From: Myxococcales bacterium
Lineage (GTDB): Bacteria > Myxococcota > Myxococcia > Myxococcales > Anaeromyxobacteraceae
Length of the DNA stretch: 19,362 nt
Reading direction: 5' to 3'
NCBI GenBank assembly: GCA_021848865.1
Contig: JAJZTO010000012.1
Location: 1-19,362, forward strand
In this document: positions 1-6,085 of the stretch, piece after piece
Numbering within the stretch: position 1 is the first letter of the stretch
Layout of the letters: each line of letters opens with the position of its first letter
Notes under the pieces: generated by a model
What the model was told of the DNA's origin: nothing
The model's database searches: none
The model's input: only the letters and a program-made list of their open reading frames with translations
Made by a program: the position numbers and the translations under genes

Positions 1-7
1 CCGATCT
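1..7. other. Residual sequencing adapter at contig end
   Basis: The first seven bases, CCGATCT, are the 3' end of the common Illumina adapter; the reverse complement, AGATCGG, is its start. On the minus strand the first gene reads normally until base 8, then meets these bases, which complete a TAG stop in the middle of a conserved motif. This is best read as untrimmed adapter and not genomic sequence. A 7-base match could occur by chance, but its position exactly at the end of the sequence and the broken conserved motif make chance unlikely. Confidence 0.75.
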
Positions 8-68
8 AGAAGGGGGCCGCCACGGCCTGCTCCAGCGAGACGACGGTGAGCCCTTCCAGGAGCAGCAT
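8..68 (-). CDS. Family III (CaiB/BaiF) CoA-transferase, N-terminal fragment cut by contig end
   Basis: Twenty codons are visible, reading MLLLEGLTVVSLEQAVAAPF. The core LEGLxVVSLEQAVAAPF is the standard N-terminus of family III CoA-transferases, which move CoA between carboxylic acids as intertwined dimers in the cytosol. In known members a Cys or Thr and then RxLADLGA follow APF; here the next base is T and then the adapter begins, so the stop is artificial. The gene lies downstream of the acyl-CoA dehydrogenase on the same strand with a 106-bp gap, so the two are probably cotranscribed. With the hydratase and CitE-like lyase across the divergent promoter, a role as itaconate- or succinyl-CoA-dependent C5-dicarboxylate CoA-transferase is inferred. 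The family call is good for so short a fragment; the substrate is not shown. Confidence 0.6.
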
Positions 69-174
69 CGGGAGCCTAGGCGCGCGCGGAGGAAGCCATG
101 GGCCACCTCGGCGCGCGCGCCGTGCGGGTGGAAGCCAGGAGTGGGACCCGGTTCATGGCGCTCGCCGGGCCGTA

Positions 175-1329
175 CTAGAACGACCGCGGCAGGCCGAGCA
201 CGTGCTCGCCCACGAAGGAGAGGATGAGGTTGGTGGAGATGGGGGCCACCGTGTAGAGCCGGGTCTCGCGGAACTTCCGCTCCACGTCGTACTCGGCGGC
301 GAAGCCGAAGCCGCCGTGGGTCTGGAGGCAGGCGTCGGCCGCCTCCCAGGAGGCCTTGGCGGCGAGGTACTTGGCCATGTTGGCCTCCGCCCCGCAGGGC
401 TCGTGGCGGTCGAAGAGCTCGCAGGCCCGCCAGCGCATCAGGTCGGCGGCCTCGGTCTCGATGTGACACTGGGCGATGGGGAACTGGATGCCCTGGTTCT
501 GGCCGATGGGCCGGTCGAAGACCACCCGCTCCTTGGCGTAGGCCGCGGCCTTCTCCACGAACCAGCGGGCGTCGCCGATGCACTCGGCGGCGATGAGCGT
601 CCGCTCGGCGTTGAGCCCGTCGAGGATGTACTTGAAGCCCCTGCCCTCCTCGCCCACCAGGTTCTCCGCCGGGACCGGCAGGTCCTCGAAGAAGGCCTCG
701 TTGGTCTCGTGGTTCACCATGTTGCGGATGGGCCGCAGCGTCAGGCCGGACTTCAGGGCCTGGTGCACGTCCACCAGGAAGACCGACATGCCATCGGTCT
801 TGCGCTTCACCTCGGAGAGCGGCGTGGTGCGCGCCAGCAGCACCAGCATGTCGGAGTGCTGGGCGCGGGAGAGCCAGACCTTCTGGCCGTTCACGACGTA
901 CCTGTCGCCCTTGCGGACGGCGGTGGTCTTGAGCCGGGTGGTGTCGGTGCCGGTGGTGGGCTCGGTGACCGCCATCGATTGCAGACGCAGCTCGCCGCTG
1001 GCAATCTTCGGCAGGTACCGCTTCTTCTGCTCTTCCGAGCCGTGCCGGAGCACGGTCCCCATGTTGTACATCTGGCCGTGAACGCACCCGGAGTTGCCGC
1101 CGCAACGGTTGATTTCCTCCATGATCACCGAGGCCTCGGTCAGGCCCAGGCCGGCGCCGCCGTACTCGGTGGGGATGAGCGCCGCGAGCCAGCCGGCCTT
1201 GGTGAGCGCCTCGGCGAATTGCTCCGGGTACCCCTGCTTTTCATCGACGCTGCGCCAGTACTCCGGCGGGAATTCTCCGCAAAGTGCCCGTACTCCTTCG
1301 CGAATATCCTGGTACTTTGCCTTGCCCAA
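175..1329 (-). CDS. Acyl-CoA dehydrogenase of the C5-dicarboxylate cluster
   Basis: A 384-residue flavoprotein of the usual acyl-CoA dehydrogenase length. FAD- and substrate-binding motifs are clear: MAVTEPTTGTD near residue 119, WLSRAQHSD near 152, and QTHGGFGF near 336. The usual catalytic Glu of the YEG motif is absent: the aligned stretch reads LYTVAPISTN and puts Pro363 there. Instead Glu242 in NAERTLIAAE sits where isovaleryl-CoA and long-chain dehydrogenases carry their catalytic Glu. I chose a TTG start because GGAGG (1336-1340) lies six bases upstream; an ATG at 1371 would add 14 residues that do not look family-like and would overlap the promoter. The Pseudomonas itaconate cluster also contains an acyl-CoA dehydrogenase. 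Its substrate is unknown; methylsuccinyl-CoA or a related branched C5 thioester is a guess. Confidence 0.88.
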   Translation of the reverse strand: MGKAKYQDIREGVRALCGEFPPEYWRSVDEKQGYPEQFAEALTKAGWLAALIPTEYGGAGLGLTEASVIMEEINRCGGNSGCVHGQMYNMGTVLRHGSEEQKKRYLPKIASGELRLQSMAVTEPTTGTDTTRLKTTAVRKGDRYVVNGQKVWLSRAQHSDMLVLLARTTPLSEVKRKTDGMSVFLVDVHQALKSGLTLRPIRNMVNHETNEAFFEDLPVPAENLVGEEGRGFKYILDGLNAERTLIAAECIGDARWFVEKAAAYAKERVVFDRPIGQNQGIQFPIAQCHIETEAADLMRWRACELFDRHEPCGAEANMAKYLAAKASWEAADACLQTHGGFGFAAEYDVERKFRETRLYTVAPISTNLILSFVGEHVLGLPRSF

Positions 1330-1342
1330 GACGTGCCTCCGG

Positions 1343-1395
1343 TTGACACCGTCAAGTAATGCGGACATCATGACATCCTGACATCAGGACGTCAA
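1343..1395. promoter_or_regulatory. Divergent promoters sharing one -10 site, with tandem 8-bp repeats
   Basis: On the plus strand TTGACA (1343-1348) and CATCAT (1366-1371) are 17 bases apart. On the minus strand TTGACG (1390-1395) and CATGAT (1367-1372) are also 17 apart. The two -10 boxes therefore occupy almost the same bases, and RNA polymerase could use only one at a time. The region 1364-1395 is four head-to-tail 8-bp units, each starting GACATC or GACGTC. Within it GACATCCTGA (1372-1381) and TCAGGACGTC (1384-1393) form a dyad with one mismatch. This looks like an operator for a regulator of the cluster. The -10 boxes match consensus at only four of six positions, so promoter strength is uncertain. 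Confidence 0.6.
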
Positions 1396-1409
1396 CAGCG
1401 GAGACTCCC

Positions 1410-2258
1410 GTGAGCGACCAGCTCGATCTCTCGAAGTGGGTGGGGCGCAGCCAGCAGCGCGTGGACTGGGTGAACCCCAACCACCTGGCCGGCTGGTACG
1501 CCACGCTGGACCGCGACGAGCCCTTCCCGCGGGACGGCGATCCGGTCCCGCCCTCCTTCCACTGGTGCATGTTCCCGCCGCTGGCGCGCCAGTCGGAGCT
1601 GGGGCCGGACGGCCACGCCCGGCGCGGCGGCTTCCTGCCGCCCGTGCCGCTGCCGCGGCGCATGTGGGCCGGCAGCCGCCTGCGCTTCGCCGGCCCGCTT
1701 CGCGTGGGCGAGAAGGTCGAGATGACCTCCACGGTGGAGAAGGTGGAGGAGAAGTCGGGCCGGGCCGGGTCGCTGGTGTTCGTCACCGTGCGGCACCGGG
1801 TCTCGGGCGCCGCCGGCCTCGCGGTGGAGGAGGAGCAGGACATCGTCTACCGCGAGCCGCCCAGGCCCGGCGCCCCGGCCGCGCCTCCGGTGCCGGCGCC
1901 GCGCGGGGCCTGGCGCCGCGAGATCGTCCCCACCGATCCGCTGCTCTTCCGCTACTCGGCCCTGACCTTCAACGGCCACCGCATCCACTACGACCGGCGC
2001 TACGTGACCCAGGAGGAGGGCTACGCCGGCCTGGTGGTGCACGGCCCGCTCATCGCCACGCTCCTCCTCGACCTGGTGCGGCGCGAGCGACCCGGCGCCG
2101 CCGTGGAGCGCTTCACGTTCCGCGGCCTGCGCCCCACCGTGGACACCACGCCCTTCACGGTGGAGGGGGAGCCCGGCGCGGCGCCCGGCCAGGTGCGGCT
2201 CTGGTCCACCGAGAACCAGGGCCAGGTGGGGATGGAGGCCGAGGCATGGATCCGCTGA
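1410..2258 (+). CDS. Hot-dog/MaoC-type acyl-CoA hydratase, likely itaconyl-CoA or mesaconyl-C4-CoA hydratase
   Basis: A 282-residue double hot-dog protein of the HTD2/FAS1-like dehydratase type. The N-terminal half (WYATLDRD, PPSFHWCMFPP) matches the non-catalytic hot-dog, and the C-terminal half carries the active-site stretch FNGHRIHYD (Asn188, His190, His193, Asp195) followed by GLVVHGPL. Members of this architecture include mesaconyl-C4-CoA hydratase of the 3-hydroxypropionate bicycle and itaconyl-CoA hydratase of itaconate-degrading bacteria, both about 280 residues and both making (S)-citramalyl-CoA. The GTG start follows GGAG (1400-1403) by six bases. Its last 13 bases overlap the CitE-like lyase gene, which would cleave the proposed product. 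The overlap and pairing support the C5-dicarboxylate assignment; which isomer is used cannot be read from sequence. Confidence 0.85.
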   Translation: MSDQLDLSKWVGRSQQRVDWVNPNHLAGWYATLDRDEPFPRDGDPVPPSFHWCMFPPLARQSELGPDGHARRGGFLPPVPLPRRMWAGSRLRFAGPLRVGEKVEMTSTVEKVEEKSGRAGSLVFVTVRHRVSGAAGLAVEEEQDIVYREPPRPGAPAAPPVPAPRGAWRREIVPTDPLLFRYSALTFNGHRIHYDRRYVTQEEGYAGLVVHGPLIATLLLDLVRRERPGAAVERFTFRGLRPTVDTTPFTVEGEPGAAPGQVRLWSTENQGQVGMEAEAWIR

Positions 2259-3085
2259 CCTGGCCGGCGCGCTCCTGGCTCTTCGTGCCGGCCGTCCGGC
2301 CCGAGCGCTTCGCCAAGGCGGCCCGGAGCGGCGCCGACCGCGTCATCCTGGACCTGGAGGACGCGGTGGCGCCCTCCGAGAAGCGCGCCGCCTGCCGGGC
2401 GCTGCTCGACGCCTCGCTGCCGACCGAGGTGCCGGTCTACCTGCGCGTCAACGGCTACGGCACCGAGTGGTTCGAGGAGGACCTGGCGGTGGCCTCGCGG
2501 CTCCGGCTCGCCGGGGTGATGCTGCCCAAGGCCGACGCCGCCGAGCACGTGGCCCGGGCCGCCGCCGCCCTCCCCTCGAGCCTGCCCATCGTCCCCATCG
2601 TCGAGACCGCCGCCGGCCTCTGGAACGCGCTGGAGGTGGCCCGGGCGCCGCGGGCGGAGCGGCTGGCCTTCGGGGCGGTCGACTTCCACCTCGACACCGG
2701 CATGACCGACGAGGGCGACACCCTGGCCCACGCCCGCTCCCGCATCGCCCTGGCCTCGCGGGTGGCGGGCATCGGCGCCCCCGTCGACTCGGTGTGCATC
2801 GCGGTGGACGACGAGGCCACCCTGGCGGCCGAGGCCGAGCGCGGCCGCCGCTTCGGCTTCGCCGGCAAGCTCTGCATCCACCCGAAGCAGATCGCGGTCG
2901 CCAACCGCGGATTCCGCCCGCCGGCCGCCGACGTGGAGTGGGCCGAGGCGCTGGAAGCGGCGCTCTCGGCGCGCCGGCCCGGCGATCCGGCGGCCTTCAC
3001 GTTCCGCGGGACCATGGTGGACCGGCCGGTCATCGAGCGGGCTCGCCAGGTCCTGGCCCAGGCCGGGAAGCACCCGCCGGCATGA
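2246..3085 (+). CDS. CitE-like lyase, probable (S)-citramalyl-CoA lyase
   Basis: A 279-residue member of the HpcH/HpaI-CitE family, Mg2+-dependent TIM-barrel lyases that split beta-hydroxyacyl-CoA thioesters. It opens with RSWLFVPAVRPERF, then LDLEDAVAPSEKR (Asp36, Glu38), RVNG, the metal ligand Glu120 in VETAAG and Asp146 in FGAVDF, and the late KLCIHPKQ motif. This is the length of stand-alone CitE-like and CLYBL-type citramalyl-CoA lyases, which release acetyl-CoA and pyruvate. The ATG at 2246 has GGAGG (2234-2238) seven bases upstream, inside the end of the hydratase gene. Its last four bases, ATGA, overlap the transporter start, so translation is probably coupled. Malyl-CoA or another hydroxyacyl-CoA is an alternative substrate, but the preceding hydratase favours citramalyl-CoA. 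Confidence 0.88.
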   Translation: MDPLTWPARSWLFVPAVRPERFAKAARSGADRVILDLEDAVAPSEKRAACRALLDASLPTEVPVYLRVNGYGTEWFEEDLAVASRLRLAGVMLPKADAAEHVARAAAALPSSLPIVPIVETAAGLWNALEVARAPRAERLAFGAVDFHLDTGMTDEGDTLAHARSRIALASRVAGIGAPVDSVCIAVDDEATLAAEAERGRRFGFAGKLCIHPKQIAVANRGFRPPAADVEWAEALEAALSARRPGDPAAFTFRGTMVDRPVIERARQVLAQAGKHPPA

Positions 3086-4365
3086 CGCTGCTGGCCGCGG
3101 TCCTCGTGGTGCTGGCGGTGGCCCTCTGGGCCTCGGCCCGGGTGCCCGAGTACCTGGTGGCCCTCGGCTTCTTCACCGCGGCCCTGCTCCTCCGGCTGGC
3201 GCCGCCGGCGGTGGTCTTCTCCGGATTCACCTCCGGCGCGCTCTGGCTGATCTTCGGGGGGCAGGTGATGGGCGTGGGCATCCGCCACACCGGCCTGGCC
3301 GGGCGCATCGCCGACGTGGCCGCCCGGCGCCTGGGGGCGAGGAGCTACGGGGCGGTCATCGCCGGCGCGGTGGCGCTCGGCACCTTCGTGTCCTTCTTCC
3401 TGCCCTCGGCCATGGGCCGGGTGGCGCTGCTCATGCCGGTGGCGGCGGCGATGGCCGACCGCTACGGGTTCCGCGAGGCCGGCGACGGCCGGACCGGGAT
3501 CCTGCTGGCGGTGGCCTTCGGCACCACCGCCCCGGCCATGGCCATCCTCCCCGCCAACGTCCCCAACGCCGTGCTGGCCGGCGCCGCCGAGGGCCAGGGG
3601 GTGACGCTCGGCTACCTCGAGTACCTGGCGCTCCACTTCCCGGTGCTCGGGGCGCTCAAGGCGGTGGCGGTCGCGGCGGTGATGCTCCTGCTCTTCCCGG
3701 CCAGGCTGGCGGCCAAGCCGGAGAGCGGCCCGCCACCGGCGCCGCTCTCCGGGCCGGAGCGGCTCATGGCCGGCCTGCTGGTGGCGGCGCTGGCGCTCTG
3801 GGCCACCGACACGCTGCACCACCTCCCGCCGGCCTGGGTGAGCCTGGCGGCGGCGGTGCCGGTGCTGGTGCCCGGGTTGCGCCTGGCGCCGAAGCGGGCC
3901 CTCCAGGAGGTCAACTTCGGCTCGCTCTTCTTCGTGGCCGGGATCCTGGGGCTCGGCAGCGTCATCTCCTACACCGGGCTGGGCCGCCTGCTGGGCGACG
4001 CCGCGCGGGCGGCGCTCCCGCTGGCGCCCGGCGCCCCGGCCGTGAAGTTCGCCTCGCTGGCGGCCATGGGCGTGGCGCTGTCGCTGGTCACCACCGGTCC
4101 CGGGCTGCCGGCGGTGATGACGCCGCTGGTGGGCCCGCTGGCGACGGCGTCGGGCCTGCCGGTGCGCACCGTGCTGATGGCCGAGGTGCTCGGCTTCTCC
4201 ACGAACCTCCTGCCCTACCAGTCGCCGCCGCTGGTGGTGGCGTCCCAGCTGGTGGATCTGCCCTCGCGCAAGGCGACGGCGGCGTCGCTGGCCCTGTTCG
4301 CCCTGACGGTGGGCGTGCTCCTGCCGCTCGACTACCTGTGGTGGAGGTTGCTGGGGTGGCTGTGA
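3082..4365 (+). CDS. SLC13/DASS-type dicarboxylate transporter
   Basis: A 427-residue membrane protein with roughly ten or more hydrophobic segments, running from an N-terminal LLAAVLVVLAVALWA helix to the C-terminal TVGVLLPLDYLWW. It has the two-halves layout of the divalent anion:Na+ symporter family. The second half carries STNLLPYQSPP (Ser373, Thr374, Asn375), which resembles the SNT signature that binds Na+ and carboxylate. The equivalent in the first half, FFLPSAMGRVALLMP around Ser109, is degenerate, so ion coupling may differ from the textbook type. It overlaps the lyase gene by ATGA, and the following gene begins inside its end. The position makes itaconate or another C5/C4 dicarboxylate the likely imported substrate; this is inference from context. 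Confidence 0.85.
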   Translation: MTLLAAVLVVLAVALWASARVPEYLVALGFFTAALLLRLAPPAVVFSGFTSGALWLIFGGQVMGVGIRHTGLAGRIADVAARRLGARSYGAVIAGAVALGTFVSFFLPSAMGRVALLMPVAAAMADRYGFREAGDGRTGILLAVAFGTTAPAMAILPANVPNAVLAGAAEGQGVTLGYLEYLALHFPVLGALKAVAVAAVMLLLFPARLAAKPESGPPPAPLSGPERLMAGLLVAALALWATDTLHHLPPAWVSLAAAVPVLVPGLRLAPKRALQEVNFGSLFFVAGILGLGSVISYTGLGRLLGDAARAALPLAPGAPAVKFASLAAMGVALSLVTTGPGLPAVMTPLVGPLATASGLPVRTVLMAEVLGFSTNLLPYQSPPLVVASQLVDLPSRKATAASLALFALTVGVLLPLDYLWWRLLGWL

Positions 4366-5249
4366 CCGCGAAGGGGCCGGACGCGACCACGATCGACGAC
4401 CTGCGGGCCGAGGTGGAGGCCTTCGTCCGCGACCACGCCGGCAACCGCTTCCCGGGGAGCGACCGGCCGTACTTCGAGGCGCCGGTGCTGGGCGTGGCCG
4501 CCGCCGACGACCCCATCTTCCACCTCTACAAGCAGGTGGTCGGGCCCTTCCACGGCACCCCGCGGGAACTGCTGCCCTCGGCGGTCTCGGTGGTCTCCTG
4601 GGTGCTGCCCATCGCCCGGGCCACCCGGCGCAGCAACCGGCCGGAGCGGGCGCTCCCCTCCCGGCCCTGGGCGGAGACCCGCAGCTTCGGCGAGCCCTTC
4701 AACGACGAGCTGCGGCGCCACGTCCAGGGCTGGCTCAGGGCGCGGGGCCACGCGGCGGTGGCGCCGGTGGTGGCCCCGGGGTGGAGCCGGGTGGACCAGG
4801 GGCCCATGGGCCGGGCCTCCACCTGGTCGGAGCGCCACGCCGCGTACGCCTGCGGCCTCGGCAGCTTCAGCCTCAACGACGGGCTCATCACCATCCGCGG
4901 CATCGCCCACCGGCTGGGGAGCGTCGTCACCGCCCTGCCGCTGCCGCCGACGTCGGAGGGGCGGCCCGGGGTGCGCGACCACTGCGCCTTCTACGGAGAC
5001 GGCTCCTGCACCCGGTGCATCGACCGCTGCCCGGCGGGCGCCATCACCGAGGCCGGGCACGACAAGGAGAAGTGCAACGTCTACCTCGAGACCGTCACCA
5101 GGGCGACGCTGGCCGGCCCCTGGGGGACGCCCGTCCCCGGCTGCGGCCTGTGCCAGACCAAGGTGCCCTGCGAGGACCGGATCCCGCCGCGGGTGAAGGT
5201 GCCGGCCGCGCCCGCGGCGCCCAGGCCTCCGCCCTCGGCAGGGCGGTGA
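4356..5249 (+). CDS. QueG-like (COG1600-type) iron-sulfur protein of unknown role
   Basis: A 297-residue protein whose C-terminal third resembles the ferredoxin part of epoxyqueuosine reductase. Cysteines fall at 210, 218, 221, 225 (SCTRCIDRCPAGAI) and then at 240, 263, 266 and 272 (CGLCQTKVPC), enough for two [4Fe-4S] clusters. The first Cys of a classical CxxCxxCxxxCP is replaced by Asp215, so Cys210 may serve instead. The middle part (RVDQGPMGRASTWSERHAAYACGLGSF, split over residues about 145-170) is also QueG-like. GTG at 4356 has GGAGG (4343-4347) eight bases upstream; GTG at 4362, overlapping the transporter stop as GTGA, is an alternative. It is the last gene of the rightward run. Standard QueG is about 350-380 residues with a cobalamin domain, so a tRNA role is doubtful; a redox partner for this pathway is possible but unproven. 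Confidence 0.72.
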   Translation: MAVTAKGPDATTIDDLRAEVEAFVRDHAGNRFPGSDRPYFEAPVLGVAAADDPIFHLYKQVVGPFHGTPRELLPSAVSVVSWVLPIARATRRSNRPERALPSRPWAETRSFGEPFNDELRRHVQGWLRARGHAAVAPVVAPGWSRVDQGPMGRASTWSERHAAYACGLGSFSLNDGLITIRGIAHRLGSVVTALPLPPTSEGRPGVRDHCAFYGDGSCTRCIDRCPAGAITEAGHDKEKCNVYLETVTRATLAGPWGTPVPGCGLCQTKVPCEDRIPPRVKVPAAPAAPRPPPSAGR

Positions 5250-5338
5250 GGGCTCGCGTCCCTCGAGCCGCGTGAAGAGGATGGGGCGCGCGTCGCAGGC
5301 GCGACGTCACCTGCGCCGGGCGGGCCGGAACCCGCGGT

Positions 5339-5965
5339 TCACGACCGGCCGCCGCGACGCCGCCGAGGCGGGCTCCGCGTCCCCCGCGCCAGCAGCCTCA
5401 TCATCTCGCGCTGCGTGTCGACCAGCGGGTGCTCGGGCGGGGACTTGCCCGCCAGGTGGAGGACGGCGAGCCCGTGGCTGGCGGCCCAGAAGAGCCAGGC
5501 CAGGAGCAGCGGATCGCCCCGGACCACCTTCTCGGCGAGCAGCTCCTCCACCCACCGCGTCAAGGCGCGCTGGGTCCGCGCCGAGGCGCGCTGCAGCTCG
5601 GGGTAGCGCGACTCGTCGGGTTGCGTGAGGTCGAACATGAGCCGGTAGGCGTGCGGCTCGGCCCGCACGAAGTCGAGGTGCGCCTCGCCCAGCGCGAGGC
5701 CGCGGGCGCGCGCGCCCTTCGCCCCGGCGGCCGCGTCCTCCATGCGCGAGGCGAAGCGATCGAAGGCCGCCGTGCGGACCGCGGCCAGGATCTCCTCCTT
5801 GTCCCGGAAGTACCGGTAGGCGGCGGTGGCGCTGCAGCCGAGCGCGGCCGCGAGCTGGCGCATCGAGACGGCGTCCACGCCGCGCTTGGCGAAGAGCCGC
5901 TCCGCGACGCGGCACAGCCGGGCCCGGAAGGCCTGGATCTCGGCGGGGGAGAGGGACGGTCGCAT
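5339..5965 (-). CDS. TetR/AcrR-family transcriptional repressor
   Basis: A 208-residue protein with the TetR layout. The N-terminal helix-turn-helix is clear at about residues 27-55 (AVSMRQLAAALGCSATAAYRYFRDKEEIL, given here only as the domain span), followed by an all-helical ligand-binding region with FVRAEPHAYRLMFDLTQPDE, typical of TetR regulators with the WHG-type C-terminal domain. The Arg/Pro-rich tail after residue 190 is low complexity. The ATG start has GAGGAG only two bases upstream, a tight but usable spacing. It is divergent from the large acyl-CoA dehydrogenase with about 120 bp between starts, so control of that gene by an acyl-CoA or fatty-acid ligand is likely. The stop is about 90 bp from the convergent iron-sulfur protein gene. 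Confidence 0.88.
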   Translation of the reverse strand: MRPSLSPAEIQAFRARLCRVAERLFAKRGVDAVSMRQLAAALGCSATAAYRYFRDKEEILAAVRTAAFDRFASRMEDAAAGAKGARARGLALGEAHLDFVRAEPHAYRLMFDLTQPDESRYPELQRASARTQRALTRWVEELLAEKVVRGDPLLLAWLFWAASHGLAVLHLAGKSPPEHPLVDTQREMMRLLARGTRSPPRRRRGGRS

Positions 5966-5993
5966 CGCTCCTCGGGGCGGAGGTCGAGTTTAA

Positions 5994-6006
5994 TGTACAC
6001 CGTTCA
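5994..6006. promoter_or_regulatory. Candidate TetR operator
   Basis: TGTACACCGTTCA is an inverted repeat of 5-bp arms around a 3-bp centre, with one mismatched pair (TGTAC against GTTCA). The TGNAC-N3-GTNCA form is common among TetR-family operators. It sits between the divergent repressor and acyl-CoA dehydrogenase starts, just beside an A/T-rich TTTAAT (5990-5995) that could be part of a promoter, though no convincing -35 partner was found. Position supports autoregulation plus control of the dehydrogenase. Confidence 0.4.
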
Positions 6007-6085
6007 CGAAACGATGCTAGGGTGCGTCGCGTCAACGGCCGTCGCGGCCACGTGGGCGCCGGCGCGCCCGTCGAGAGGGACATCC

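Noticed and set aside
109..122. Perfect palindrome CGGCGCGCGCGCCG as an operator
   Set aside because: A simple GC alternation in GC-rich DNA with no promoter nearby; not enough to claim a site.
46..1359. Long plus-strand open frame antisense to the acyl-CoA dehydrogenase
   Set aside because: It is low-complexity, Gly/Leu/Val/His-rich and mirrors the high third-position GC of the real gene; many such antisense frames occur throughout this window.
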